Positions 1-8,588 are shown, counted from the stretch's first letter. The stretch is 64,000 bases of DNA from Dokdonella_A sp044227025 (GCF_044227025.1 NZ_JBGAFX010000005.1:62001-126000), one strand, 5' to 3'. Notes: generated by a model from the letters alone, not told the origin. Numbers and translations: made by a program.

Positions 1-642
1 CGGCGTCGTCTTCTCGTACTCGCCGTCGAACGTGACGTTCATGCCGCCGCAGGCGTAGTTGTCTTCGCTGACCACGAGGCCCGCCTGCGCGAACTTCAGC
101 GTGAAGCGGCAGGCATCGGCGTCGTAGTGCAGGCGGTCGCCTTCGAGCGCGAAGGTCCCGTCGACTTCGCCGGTATGCACGTTGCCGGTCTCGGCATTGC
201 CGACCCATAGCGCGTTGCCGCTGACATGCAGGCGGCCGTCCCCGGCGCGCGCGATCGTCAGTTCGGCGCTGTCCTCGCCGGTGCCGATGCGCTCGTAGGT
301 TCCCGACACATCGCCGGCCGGCGCGTTCGCCGGCGCCTGCAGCGCCGCGAGGCGCTGTGCGTACTCACGCTCCAGGCAGGCGTCGCTGGCGCAGGCGTCG
401 CGCGTGCGCATCCAGTCGCGCTGTGTTTGGCGGATCGATCCGGCCTGTGCGCTACCGACGGCGCTGCGGTATGCCTGCGCGAGTTGTTCGTCGAGTTGCG
501 ACAGGCGCGTGTTCGCGCAGACCGCGTGTTCGATCCGCGTCGTCGCCTTGCCGCAATCGAAACTCGCCGCCGTTGCGGTGCCCGTGGCAAGGGACAGTGC
601 GACCGCAGCCGCTTTGCGCATCGGCGGCGATAGGCCGCTCAT
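1..642 (-). CDS. LprI/DUF1311-domain secreted protein (3' end cut by window edge)
   Basis: The gene runs off the left edge, so the C-terminus is missing. From the ATG at 621 the product starts with a short signal peptide ending around ATAAS. A Cys-containing helical segment follows, with the LprI-type spacing (SFDCGKA, then HAVCANTRLSQLDEQL, then ACASDACLEREY). The rest is beta-rich and includes NYACGGMNVTF. An in-frame ATG at 642 overlaps the yebC stop codon (ATGA), so translation may be coupled and the true start could be either ATG. The family takes its name from a mycobacterial lysozyme inhibitor. Activity here is not shown by the sequence. Confidence 0.75.
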   Translation of the reverse strand, partial: MSGLSPPMRKAAAVALSLATGTATAASFDCGKATTRIEHAVCANTRLSQLDEQLAQAYRSAVGSAQAGSIRQTQRDWMRTRDACASDACLEREYAQRLAALQAPANAPAGDVSGTYERIGTGEDSAELTIARAGDGRLHVSGNALWVGNAETGNVHTGEVDGTFALEGDRLHYDADACRFTLKFAQAGLVVSEDNYACGGMNVTFDGEYEKTTP

Positions 643-1358
643 GCGTCGGACAACGCAGCGTTGTGGTAGACCTCCTGCACGTCGTCCAGCTCGTCGAGCC
701 AGTCGAGCAGGTCGCGCAACGTCTCTTCGGTCTCGCCGCTGACCTCGACGCGGTTTTCGGGCCGCATGACGATGTCGGCTTCAAGCGGTGCGAGGCCAGC
801 GCCCATGAGCGCCTTCTTGACATCCTCGAAGCTGTCCGGTGCACACAGGACCGTGCTGCGCCCGCCATCCGACACGACATCGTCGGCGCCGGCGTCGAGC
901 GCCATCTCCAGCAGCTTGTCCTCGCTGCCGGCGGCGCTGGTGTCGAAGACGAGCTCGCCGAGGCGCTTGAACTGGAACGCGACCGAGCCGGAGGTGCCGA
1001 GATTGCCGCCATGCTTGGACAGCGCGTGGCGCACGTCGGCGACGGTGCGCACCGGGTTGTCGGTCATCGCGTCGATGATCAGCGCTACCCCGGACGGGCC
1101 ATAGCCCTCGTAGCGCAGTTCCTGCATGTCGTCGGCGCCGTCCGCGCCGGAGCCGCGCCTGACCGCGCGCTCGATCGTGTCCTTGGTCATGTTCGCCGAC
1201 AGCGCCTTGTCCATCGCGACGCGCAGGCGCGCGTTGCCGGCAGGGTCGGCGCCGTTGCGCGCGGCGATCGTGATCTCGCGGATCAGCTTGGTGAAGATCT
1301 TGCCGCGACGTGCGTCCTCGGCGTTCTTGCGGTTCTCGATGCTCGGGCCTCTGCCCAT
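639..1358 (-). CDS. yebC: YebC/PmpR family regulatory or translation factor
   Basis: This is a 239-residue member of the YebC/PmpR/TACO1 family. Family members have been described as DNA-binding regulators and, more recently, as factors that relieve ribosome stalling. The N-terminus reads MGRGPSIENRKNAEDARRGK, followed by IFTKLIREITIAARNG, the most conserved family block. Near residue 80 come the RYEGYGPSGVALI segment and the SKHGGNLGTSGSVAF motif. It lacks the MAGHSKWANI opening of the E. coli protein, as other short-form members do. Upstream is a divergently spaced gap to the S53 peptidase gene; downstream it overlaps the LprI-like gene by four bases. Confidence 0.93.
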   Translation of the reverse strand: MGRGPSIENRKNAEDARRGKIFTKLIREITIAARNGADPAGNARLRVAMDKALSANMTKDTIERAVRRGSGADGADDMQELRYEGYGPSGVALIIDAMTDNPVRTVADVRHALSKHGGNLGTSGSVAFQFKRLGELVFDTSAAGSEDKLLEMALDAGADDVVSDGGRSTVLCAPDSFEDVKKALMGAGLAPLEADIVMRPENRVEVSGETEETLRDLLDWLDELDDVQEVYHNAALSDA

Positions 1359-1530
1359 GGGGAAATTCCTGGATCTGTTGGCGCAGCCGGCCGACGGCCG
1401 GGCGGAGCGCCATTTTACACGGCCCTTCGACTCCGGCCCTGCGGGCCTGCGCGCAGGACGCCACCCTTCGGCTACGGCGTGGCCTGCGATCAGGGCGAAC
1501 CGGGAAGCAGGAAGTCCGTTCGGGTTGAAC

Positions 1531-4356
1531 TCACGGCGTGCACGCCGCCGGCGCGGCGCCGATCCGCGCCAGGTCGAGCGTGCCGCTCTTGCCGGCATTG
1601 CTGCCACTGGTGAAGTGATAGCTCAGCGTCGCGGTCGAGCAGTCCTGCAGGGTGATCGAGGCGGTGCCGACCTGCGCAGTCGTGGTCGTCGCGGCATGAT
1701 CGAACACGCCACCGTTGCTTGCGTAGATACCGAAATTGCCCGCCTGCGTCGCGCCGCTCGGCAGCGGGGCCTGCAGCGTGTACCAGCGTTGCTGGGTTTC
1801 GTCGCTGCCGGCGGCGGCGGTTGCGGTGTAGGTGTACCAGGCCGCGAACAGCACGTGCTGGATCGGATCGACGTCGACGACGAGACCTTGGCCATCGTTG
1901 CCCGGGTCGGCCCAGATGCCGCTCAGGCGGTAGCTTGCATTGGTCGTCGGCGTGCCACCCGCCTGCGAGCATTCGATGTTCGCGAGCAAGCGCGTCAGCG
2001 GAATCGAGCCACCGCGTCCATCCATGAAGGCGTAGTCCAGCGTGCCGTGGCTGCAGTCGGTGAAGTGCAAGCTCGCGATGCCGACCGAATCGGTGGTGGT
2101 CGCCTGCGACGTATCGAAGCGGCCGCCCGTGCTCAGATAGATCGGCATCGATGCCGCGACGCCCGAGGCCGAGCCCTGGATCGTGTACCAGCGTTGTCCA
2201 CCCGCTGCAGTCGTGTCGAACGTGAACCAGCCACCGAAAACGAGCGCGTTGCCGGTTCCGTAGAAGTCCGGCTGCACGCTGAGCACGAGGCCCTGGCTTT
2301 GCGTGGCGGGATTCGCCCACGAGCCGGAGAGGCCATGCTGGTTCATCGGCACGCCGGGCAGAGCCGTCGAGCTCCACGCCGAAAACAGCGTCGGCACGTT
2401 CGGTGAACCGAGGCCGGTCGCGAGGTCGTAGCCGAGGGTGAGCGCATTGCCCGCAAGCCCGCCCGACAGGCCGCCCGGTCCCGGCGTGCTGTTGTTGCAC
2501 AGGCTTGGCACGGCGACGTCGCAGCTGACGCCGCTGCTCGCCGGTGTCGCGTCGTGGAACGCCGCCGGCTGCGAGCTCGCGATCGCATACAGGCGCGGAT
2601 TGAGATTGCCCTGCGCGCTGCCGATCGTCTGGTTCAGGCGGGCCGCGATTCCGGCCATGCTCGGCGCCGACGCCGACGTGCCACTCATGATCAGGTAGCT
2701 GAAGCTGCCGTTGGCGACCGCGCAGGAGGCAGCGTGCGCCGCCGCCATGCAGCCGAAATAGCCGTCGTGGCGCGAGGCGGGCAGTGAAATATCGGGCGTC
2801 ATGCGCATGCTGCCGCCGGGCGTGCCGGGCGCGTTTTGCCAGTACGGTCGCGCGATGAACTGGCTGCGACCGCCACCGGTGCTCGCGAGCTGGGATGCGC
2901 CGCTGTCGCTCAGCGGTTCGTTCCACGCGCCCTCGGGAATGTAGCCGAGCGCCGAGCGATAGCCGGGTGGTGCATTGTTGCGCGACCAGTACGCGTCGGG
3001 GTTCGCAGTGTCGGCGAACTGCGTGCCGCCGACGCAGGTCACGGCGGCGGAGGAACACAACGCGTTGATCGCGGCCGTCTGCACAGCCGGCGGTGCCTCC
3101 GTGTGGGGCGCGCAATCGGCGGCGCCGCTGTCGCCGGACGAGACGAACACGGAAATGCCTTCCATCGCGGCCTGGGTGAACAGGCCGTCGATCGCATGCA
3201 CGATGTCCGCGCCGTTGTTGGCCTCGCAGCTGCCGAAGCTCATGCTGAGCACGCGGGCCGGCAGCGGCGTGGTGTCGATCACGTATTCGGCGGCATCGAA
3301 CACGCCGCTGGTGGTGTCGCTGTCGTCGGCGACGATCAGCTTGATGGTCGCGCCCGGTGCGGTACCGCCGGCGCGTTGCACGTCAAGCGTCGCCTCGAGC
3401 TGGTCGCCCAACTCGTCGCTCGTTGCGTCGTCGCACCCCGGCTGGCCGACACCGCCGCAACCGGTCACCGGATCACCGGGATCGACCGCACCCGGTGGCA
3501 CGATGATCTCGATCGGCTTCACCGGCAACGCTGCGCGTGCCTGGAAGTTGCTGACGTCCTCGGGCGCAACGCGCTGGCGCGCGACGATCGCGATGGATTC
3601 ACCGGAACCATTCGCCGTGATGCGGTCGAGGCCGTAGATGTGCGAGAAGTCGGCGGGAAATACCGTGTACGAGCACACCCCGCTGCTGCAACTGCTTGCC
3701 TCGGTGCGTGGCCCGTTTTCGGCCTGCGTGCGCACGCCGCCATCGATCAGCGTCGGGTGGAAGCGCGGCGTGTCCAGCCCGACCACGCCGGCGACCGCAC
3801 CGGCGAGCGCCGCCGGTATCGAGGGCAGCTCGGTCGTCGCGACGCGGCGCCGCTTGCCTTCGACCTTCCACGCGAGGCTGGTGCCGAACGCCGTTGCGAC
3901 GTGCGCCGCATCGCCGCTGAAGCGCAGGCGCGTGCGACTCGCCGAGAGCGCGTCGACGGCGAGTCCCTGCGAACGCAGCCAGCCCGCGACTGCGTCGATG
4001 TCGTTCTGCGACGCGCCGAAGCGCGCGCCGATTTCCGCCGGCGTCAACCAGCGCTGGTAGTCCGGCGATGCCGGGTCCTGCTGGGCCTGCAACAGGGCGT
4101 CGAACGCCGCCTGTCGTTCCGGCGGGCGCCGCAGCGTGAGGGTCAGGCGCTTCAGCGCGATTCCGCCGGCGACCGGCTGTGCGTTTTTCGCGGCGCGTGC
4201 GCGCGCGCCGCCCAGCGGGACGCGGTCGTTCACGTCGAGCGCCGACTTGACGAGGTCGTTGCCGGCCACGCCGACGGCAGGCCGCACCTGCGCATGCGCA
4301 ACGGCGCAGGCCAGAGCGAAGGCGGTGGAGGACGCAAGCGGAAAAACGCGGATCAT
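1531..4356 (-). CDS. Secreted S53 (sedolisin/kumamolisin) serine-carboxyl peptidase with two C-terminal beta modules
   Basis: A 941-residue exopeptidase precursor. Residues 1-22 form a signal peptide (ATG at 4356 chosen for it). Residues about 30-200 are a pro-kumamolisin activation domain, and about 235-660 the catalytic domain. The sedolisin catalytic residues are visible: E321 and D325 in QLEATLDVQ, oxyanion D409 in SSGDSGA, and nucleophile S561 in MSGTSASAP. LGYDLATGLGSPN near 642-654 is the calcium-site segment. Two copies of a roughly 120-residue beta module follow (about 674-795 and 800-941), each with a G-x-W...QGL...RWYT...DC pattern. These resemble the C-terminus of the propeller protein at 38160-39449. 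Such enzymes digest proteins outside the cell, usually at low pH. Confidence 0.92.
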   Translation of the reverse strand: MIRVFPLASSTAFALACAVAHAQVRPAVGVAGNDLVKSALDVNDRVPLGGARARAAKNAQPVAGGIALKRLTLTLRRPPERQAAFDALLQAQQDPASPDYQRWLTPAEIGARFGASQNDIDAVAGWLRSQGLAVDALSASRTRLRFSGDAAHVATAFGTSLAWKVEGKRRRVATTELPSIPAALAGAVAGVVGLDTPRFHPTLIDGGVRTQAENGPRTEASSCSSGVCSYTVFPADFSHIYGLDRITANGSGESIAIVARQRVAPEDVSNFQARAALPVKPIEIIVPPGAVDPGDPVTGCGGVGQPGCDDATSDELGDQLEATLDVQRAGGTAPGATIKLIVADDSDTTSGVFDAAEYVIDTTPLPARVLSMSFGSCEANNGADIVHAIDGLFTQAAMEGISVFVSSGDSGAADCAPHTEAPPAVQTAAINALCSSAAVTCVGGTQFADTANPDAYWSRNNAPPGYRSALGYIPEGAWNEPLSDSGASQLASTGGGRSQFIARPYWQNAPGTPGGSMRMTPDISLPASRHDGYFGCMAAAHAASCAVANGSFSYLIMSGTSASAPSMAGIAARLNQTIGSAQGNLNPRLYAIASSQPAAFHDATPASSGVSCDVAVPSLCNNSTPGPGGLSGGLAGNALTLGYDLATGLGSPNVPTLFSAWSSTALPGVPMNQHGLSGSWANPATQSQGLVLSVQPDFYGTGNALVFGGWFTFDTTAAGGQRWYTIQGSASGVAASMPIYLSTGGRFDTSQATTTDSVGIASLHFTDCSHGTLDYAFMDGRGGSIPLTRLLANIECSQAGGTPTTNASYRLSGIWADPGNDGQGLVVDVDPIQHVLFAAWYTYTATAAAGSDETQQRWYTLQAPLPSGATQAGNFGIYASNGGVFDHAATTTTAQVGTASITLQDCSTATLSYHFTSGSNAGKSGTLDLARIGAAPAACTP
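1534..2338 (-). repeat. Tandem pair of C-terminal beta modules within the S53 peptidase gene
   Basis: Copy 1 lies at about 1963-2338 and copy 2 at about 1534-1936. Aligned landmarks are GLSGSWANP / RLSGIWADP, QGLVLSV / QGLVVDV, GGWFTF / AAWYTY, QRWYTI / QRWYTL, STGGRFD / SNGGVFD, and FTDCSHGTLDY / LQDCSTATLSY. The two copies have diverged at the nucleotide level, so this is an old domain duplication and not a recent repeat. A third copy is in the gene at 38160-39449. Confidence 0.8.
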
Positions 4357-4436
4357 GGCGGTCCCTGCAGGCAAAAAGTGGACTGGGTCATTGATCGTAC
4401 CGTACGCGGTGCGCGCATGCGCATCGCGGCTATCGC

Positions 4437-4442
4437 TATGAT
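4437..4442 (+). promoter_or_regulatory. Possible -10 element (TATGAT) for the YhhQ-type transporter gene
   Basis: TATGAT lies 33 bases before the ATG at 4475, in the context GCTATGATGCGTGC. This resembles GCTACAATGCGCGCC upstream of yheS and GCTAAAGTGCGCGCC upstream of the M14 peptidase gene. No convincing -35 is visible. Confidence 0.35.
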
Positions 4443-4474
4443 GCGTGCTCGCCGTTCGTTGGCCGGGGAGATCG

Positions 4475-5221
4475 ATGAACACGCCAGGTCCCGTGCGCGG
4501 GTTCCGCTACTACGACCTGCTCGTCGGAGGCATGGTCGCCGTGCTGCTGTGCTCGAACCTGATCGGGCCGGCCAAGGTCTGCACGTTCACTTTGCCCGTT
4601 CTGGGCGCACTGACGTTCGGCGCCGGCAACCTGTTCTTCCCGATCAGTTACATCTTCGACGACGTGCTGACCGAGGTGTACGGCTATGCGCGCGCGCGCC
4701 GCGCGATCTGGGCCGGCTTCGGCGGCCTCGCGTTCGCCAGCATGATGACGTTCGCGATCCTCGGCATGCCGCCGAGCCCGGACGAGCCGTTCAACAAGGA
4801 GCTGCAACCGGCGCTCGAAGTCGTCTTCGGCGCGAGCTGGCGCATCATGCTCGCCTCGATGTTCGCCTACTGGATCGGCGACTTCGCCAATTCCTGGGTG
4901 ATGGCGAAGATGAAGCTGTGGACACGCGGGCGCTGGCTGTGGACGCGCACGATCGGCTCGACGATAGTCGGCGAGGGGCTCGACAGCATCACGTTCTATC
5001 CGATCGCATTTGCCGGCATCTGGTCCGGGCAGACCATGCTCAAGGTGATCGCGTTCAACTGGACCATGAAGGTGCTCGTCGAGATCGTGCTGACCCCGGT
5101 CACGTATGCAGTAGTCGGATTCCTCAAGCGCCGCGAAGGCGTCGACATCTACGACGAACACACCCACTTCACGCCATTCAGCCTGCGCGACGAAGGCGAG
5201 CAGCATGCGCCGCGCGCGTGA
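4475..5221 (+). CDS. yhhQ: Queuosine precursor (preQ) transporter, YhhQ/VUT family
   Basis: A 248-residue integral membrane protein of the YhhQ (DUF165/VUT) family, which imports 7-deazaguanine precursors used for queuosine modification of tRNA. The ATG at 4475 is preceded by GGGGAG. Visible family features are YYDLLVGGMVAVLL (first membrane segment), FPISYIFDDVLTEVYGY, AYWIGDFANSWVMAKMK, and the GEGLDSITFYPIAF segment. About six hydrophobic helices are seen, and the charged tail ends in DEGEQHAPRA. The gene stands alone, with the secreted RidA-like gene starting 22 bases later, possibly as a short operon. Confidence 0.9.
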   Translation: MNTPGPVRGFRYYDLLVGGMVAVLLCSNLIGPAKVCTFTLPVLGALTFGAGNLFFPISYIFDDVLTEVYGYARARRAIWAGFGGLAFASMMTFAILGMPPSPDEPFNKELQPALEVVFGASWRIMLASMFAYWIGDFANSWVMAKMKLWTRGRWLWTRTIGSTIVGEGLDSITFYPIAFAGIWSGQTMLKVIAFNWTMKVLVEIVLTPVTYAVVGFLKRREGVDIYDEHTHFTPFSLRDEGEQHAPRA

Positions 5222-5243
5222 CTGCCGCCATCGGAGGAATCGC

Positions 5244-5777
5244 ATGAAGAACATGTCCCGTGGGAGCGGCGGAAGCCGCGATGTTCTTTCGCTTCGCCGC
5301 GGAAGCATCGCGGCTTCCGCTGCTTCGACAACGTTCCTCTCAGCCCTTGCCGTCATGTGCCTCGCTGCCGTGCCGGCCCGCGCCGCCGACGATGTCGAAT
5401 ATTTCCCGGTCAGCAACGCTCCGCCGGGCGTGAGCCTGCCATTTTCGGAAGCCGTGCGCGTCGGCAACATGCTCTACCTCTCGGGCGAGATCGGCACCGA
5501 TGCTATTGGCCGGCTCGTCGAGGGCGGCATCGCCACGGAGGCGAAGCAGGTCATGGAAAACATCGGTGCCAAGCTCGAGCGCCGCGGCTCGACGTGGGAC
5601 CGCGTAGTGCAGTGCACGGTCGCACTCGCCGACATCAAGGACTGGCAGGCATTCAACGAGGTATACCGCAGCTATTTCAGGCAGCATTTCCCCGCACGCA
5701 TGGCTTACGCAACCGGCGGCCTCGCCCTCGGCGCGCGCGTCGAAGTGCAGTGCAGTGCGACGATGGCGCGCAAATAG
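5244..5777 (+). CDS. Secreted RidA/YjgF-family protein with a palindrome-expanded signal peptide
   Basis: A 177-residue protein with a strong ribosome binding site (CGGAGGAAT). The C-terminal ~125 residues form a Rid (YjgF/YER057c/UK114) domain: VRVGNMLYLSGEIGT, TEAKQVMENIGAKL, VVQCTVALADIKDW, FNEVYRSYF and a terminal RVEVQCSATM. In RidA enzymes this fold hydrolyses reactive enamine/imine intermediates. The catalytic Arg normally found near the C-terminal GxxVEI segment appears as ALGARVEVQ. A hydrophobic stretch (FLSALAVMCLAAVPARAA) predicts export, unusual for Rid proteins. The about 35 residues before it are largely encoded by an inverted repeat (5265-5324). Confidence 0.85.
   Translation: MKNMSRGSGGSRDVLSLRRGSIAASAASTTFLSALAVMCLAAVPARAADDVEYFPVSNAPPGVSLPFSEAVRVGNMLYLSGEIGTDAIGRLVEGGIATEAKQVMENIGAKLERRGSTWDRVVQCTVALADIKDWQAFNEVYRSYFRQHFPARMAYATGGLALGARVEVQCSATMARK
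5265..5324. repeat. REP-like palindromic element inside the RidA-like signal peptide
   Basis: Left arm 5265-5283 and right arm 5306-5324 are inverted copies of 19 bases with one mismatch, around a 22-base spacer. The core, GGAAGCCGCGATG / CATCGCGGCTTCC, recurs with changes at 10934-10953 and 45218-45331 between genes. The element keeps the reading frame open, adding roughly 20 residues to the N-terminal region. Confidence 0.75.
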
Positions 5778-5786
5778 GCAATGGCA

Positions 5787-5808
5787 GCCGCGGCGCCTAT
5801 GCCGCGGC
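5787..5808. terminator. Hairpin at the convergent RidA-like/MATE gene ends
   Basis: GCCGCGGC at 5787-5794 pairs with the same self-complementary octamer at 5801-5808 across a six-base loop. It sits just after the plus-strand stop (5777) and overlaps the last codons of the minus-strand MATE gene. There is no T-tract, so it may only stabilise or pause transcripts. Confidence 0.35.
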
Positions 5809-7155
5809 AGGAGCCGGTGCGGCTGCTTCGCGTCGGCGCAGCTCGCGCCGCAGCAGCCACAGGCTCAGCAGCATCTGCAAGGTCACCGTCGCCACCGACA
5901 GGTACCAGACGTGGCGCAGTTCGAATCCTGCCCGCGTCGACATCCAGAAAGCCGGCAACGCGAACGTGAGCAGGCGCGTCGTGCTCGAATACAGCGGCGG
6001 CAGGGTATTGCCGAGCGCCTGGAACATGCCCGAACAGCTGAAGATGATGCCCTGCGCGACGAAGTTCCAGGAAATGATGCGCAGGTAGTCCGCGCCGACC
6101 GCGATCACCGGCGGATCGCTCGTGAAGACGCGCAGGAGCAGTTCCGGTTGCCAGTGGCAGAACAGGGTCAGCAGCAGCATGATGCCGCTGCCGAGCAGGG
6201 CAGCGTGGCGGAACGTCTCGCGCACGCGTTCGAGCCTGCCGCCACCGACGTTCTGCCCGGCCAGCGGCGCGACCGCGAACGCGACCGCCATCGCCGGCAG
6301 GAAGATCGCCTGCATCACGCGCGAGCCGACGCCGAAACCGGCCTGCGCTTCGGCGCCGAACGGGCGGATCACGAGATAGATCACGCCGAGGAATACGAAC
6401 AGCACCGCGAACTCGCCGCCCGGCGGCAGGCCGATGCGCAGGATGCGTTTCCAGGTTGCGAAATGCAGTCGCAACTGGGCGGCGTCGTAGCGCACGTATT
6501 TTTCGAGGCGACCGAAGTACAAGATCATCATGACCACGCCGACCGCGATCGAGATCGAGCTCGCAAGTCCGGCGCCGGCGACGCCGAGCGGATGGCCGGT
6601 GAGCCAGCCGGCGATCAGGATCGGCGCGAGCAGGGCGTTCAGCAGCACGGTCAGCACCTGCACGATCATGCCGGGCTTGGCGATGCCGGTGCCGCGCAGC
6701 GCGGAACCCATCGCGACCAGGGCGAACTGCAACGCCATGCCGGGCAGGAACCAGTACAGGTAGGTCGTGCCGGCCGCGCTGGTCGCCGCATCCGCGCCGA
6801 GTGCACGCGTGTACGGGCCCGCCGTGGCGTAGCCGACGACGAAGGTGATGAGGATGCAGGCGAGCGAGATCAGCAGGCTCTGGTTGAACACGAGGTTCGC
6901 GTCGGCCTGGTCCTTGCGCCCGACCGCCTGCGCGATGAGTGCCATCGTGCCGACGCCGAGAACCTGGGTCAGCGCCATGATGATGAACTGCAGGTTGCCG
7001 GCGGTGCTGACGCCGGCGATCGCCGCGTCGCCGAGGCGCGCGACGAAGTAGAGGTCGACCAGCACGTACAGCGTCTGGAACATCATGCCGATCGCGATCG
7101 GCGCGGCGAGCTTCAGCAGGTGGCGGAAGACGGAACCCTGGGTCAGGTCCTGCAT
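5797..7155 (-). CDS. MATE-family multidrug/Na+ efflux protein
   Basis: A 452-residue inner-membrane exporter of the MATE family, which expels cationic drugs or metabolites in exchange for Na+ or H+. The start at 7155 gives the usual opening, MQDLTQGSVFRHLLKLAAPI, leading into the first helix. About twelve hydrophobic segments form two related halves: VDLYFVARLGDAAIAG and GVGTMALIAQAVGRKD in the first, and GFGVGSRVMQAIFLPAMAV with LAGQNVGGGRLERV in the second. Length is normal for the family. The gene stands alone; the substrate cannot be told. Confidence 0.9.
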   Translation of the reverse strand: MQDLTQGSVFRHLLKLAAPIAIGMMFQTLYVLVDLYFVARLGDAAIAGVSTAGNLQFIIMALTQVLGVGTMALIAQAVGRKDQADANLVFNQSLLISLACILITFVVGYATAGPYTRALGADAATSAAGTTYLYWFLPGMALQFALVAMGSALRGTGIAKPGMIVQVLTVLLNALLAPILIAGWLTGHPLGVAGAGLASSISIAVGVVMMILYFGRLEKYVRYDAAQLRLHFATWKRILRIGLPPGGEFAVLFVFLGVIYLVIRPFGAEAQAGFGVGSRVMQAIFLPAMAVAFAVAPLAGQNVGGGRLERVRETFRHAALLGSGIMLLLTLFCHWQPELLLRVFTSDPPVIAVGADYLRIISWNFVAQGIIFSCSGMFQALGNTLPPLYSSTTRLLTFALPAFWMSTRAGFELRHVWYLSVATVTLQMLLSLWLLRRELRRREAAAPAPAAA

Positions 7156-7505
7156 GGTGGCGATCTCGCGCGGGCGGGGCGGTGCGCATTCTGCGTCGTC
7201 ATGCGGCGGATGTCTGCATGCGCGTTGCCTGACCGGGGGCGCAACGCGGCGATGCCTTCCCACGTCGAAACGAGGAGCATCGCACCTTCCGGTGCTCCCA
7301 CAAATGCCCGCGCCATCGACCCGCGTCCGCGAACCCTCCGAGCGTGCAAGGACTTGTTCGCCGAGGTCACCGTGACGTGCGGATGCACCCTGCAAGCGCT
7401 TCGGGCGCAACGCGGGCATGCCGACGTTCGCCGGCGATCGGACGATGCCTCGAAAACCGGTCACCTCGTCCCAATCTCCCGAAGAGGCCGCCATCAGGAC
7501 CCAGC
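7156..7505. other. Intergenic stretch between MATE and monooxygenase genes
   Basis: About 350 bases between divergently transcribed genes. Apart from the short dispersed repeat at 7277-7302 I see no conserved gene, tRNA or clear promoter. The frames open across it are composition-driven. Confidence 0.5.
7277..7302 (-). repeat. Short dispersed repeat (half element)
   Basis: The reverse complement reads TGTGGGAGCACCGGAAGG then TGCGATGC. It matches 10987-11012 with about three changes. Together with the palindromic units it suggests a family of small intergenic repeats. Confidence 0.6.
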
Positions 7506-8498
7506 ATGATTCCCCTGTCAGTACTCGACCTTGCGCCGGTGTGCGAAGGCAGCGATGCCGCCGCGTCGTTCCGCAATACGCTCGACCTCGCGCGCCACGT
7601 CGAGCGTCTCGGCTACCGCCGTTACTGGCTGGCCGAACACCACAACATGCCAGGGATCGCCAGCGCGGCGACCGCGGTACTGATCGGCTACGTCGCCAGT
7701 GGCACCTCGACGATCCGCGTCGGCTCCGGTGGCGTAATGCTTCCGAACCACGCGCCGCTGCAGGTGGCCGAGCAATTCGGCACGCTCGCCGCGCTGTATC
7801 CGGGGCGCATCGATCTCGGCCTCGGACGCGCTCCCGGTACCGACCATGCGACCGCGCGGGCATTGCGCCGCTATTTCGACAGCGCCGAGGCATTCCCGAA
7901 CGATGTGGTGGAACTGCTCGGCTACTTCGAACCGGCGCAGCCCGGCCAGGCGGTGCGCGCAGTGCCCGGCGCCGGTATCGAAGTACCGGTCTGGCTGCTC
8001 GGTTCCAGCCTGTTCAGCGCCCGCCTCGCCGCCGCGCTCGGCCTCCCGTTCGCGTTCGCCTCGCATTTCGCGCCGGACGCGATGACGCAGGCGCTCGCGC
8101 GGTACCGGCAAGAGTTCAAGCCATCGGCGCGGCTGCAGGCTCCGCACGCGATGCTCGCCCTGAATGTCGTCGCTGCCGATACGAACGACGCGGCGCGGCG
8201 CCTGTTCACGACCCTGCAGCAGAGTTTCGTCAACCTGCGCCGCGGCAAGCCGGGCCTGGTGCCGCCGCCGATCGACGATATCGAGGCGTACTGGAGCCCG
8301 ACCGAGAAGATCGGTGTCGAGCAGGCGCTGGCCTGTGCCGTGGTAGGCGACCCGGCGACGGTCGAACGCGGCATTGCGGACTTCGTCGATCGCCACCGTC
8401 CGGACGAATTGATGCTCACTGCAAACATCTTCGACCATGCGGCACGACTGCGGTCATTCGAGATCGCGATGGCTGCCGCCGCGGCGGGTGCGCGCTAG
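7506..8498 (+). CDS. LLM-class flavin-dependent oxidoreductase (YhbW-like)
   Basis: A 330-residue protein of the bacterial luciferase-like monooxygenase superfamily, FMN-dependent enzymes with a TIM-barrel fold. It begins MIPLSVLDLAPV. Family landmarks are the RYWLAEHHNMPGIA block near residue 40, RVGSGGVMLPNHAPL, the RIDLGLGRAPGTD block near 105-117, and VWLLGSSLFSARLAA. Length matches the YhbW/AlkM-like subgroup. The substrate is unknown. It lies upstream of yheS on the same strand, but yheS has its own candidate promoter. Confidence 0.88.
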   Translation: MIPLSVLDLAPVCEGSDAAASFRNTLDLARHVERLGYRRYWLAEHHNMPGIASAATAVLIGYVASGTSTIRVGSGGVMLPNHAPLQVAEQFGTLAALYPGRIDLGLGRAPGTDHATARALRRYFDSAEAFPNDVVELLGYFEPAQPGQAVRAVPGAGIEVPVWLLGSSLFSARLAAALGLPFAFASHFAPDAMTQALARYRQEFKPSARLQAPHAMLALNVVAADTNDAARRLFTTLQQSFVNLRRGKPGLVPPPIDDIEAYWSPTEKIGVEQALACAVVGDPATVERGIADFVDRHRPDELMLTANIFDHAARLRSFEIAMAAAAAGAR

Positions 8499-8582
8499 CG
8501 GGCGGCCGACGTGCCCGACGTCCTGGCGGCAGCAGCGGCGTCTGCCGCGGCCGGGCGTCCGCCGCATGCGCCCGCCATCGGC

Positions 8583-8588
8583 TACAAT
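8583..8588 (+). promoter_or_regulatory. Possible -10 element (TACAAT) for yheS
   Basis: TACAAT occurs in GCTACAATGCGCGCC, 28 bases before the yheS ATG. The 15-base context is shared at 13 of 15 positions with the region upstream of the M14 peptidase gene (50801-50815). No clear -35 is seen. Confidence 0.4.

Noticed and set aside
2836..5247. 800-codon plus-strand frame opposite the S53 peptidase
   Set aside because: The composition is Arg/Gly-rich without domains, and the opposite strand encodes a complete S53 enzyme with all catalytic residues.
7143..7388. 81-codon minus-strand frame near the MATE start
   Set aside because: It runs through a dispersed repeat (7277-7302) and lacks a ribosome binding site; the apparent sequence comes from the repeat.
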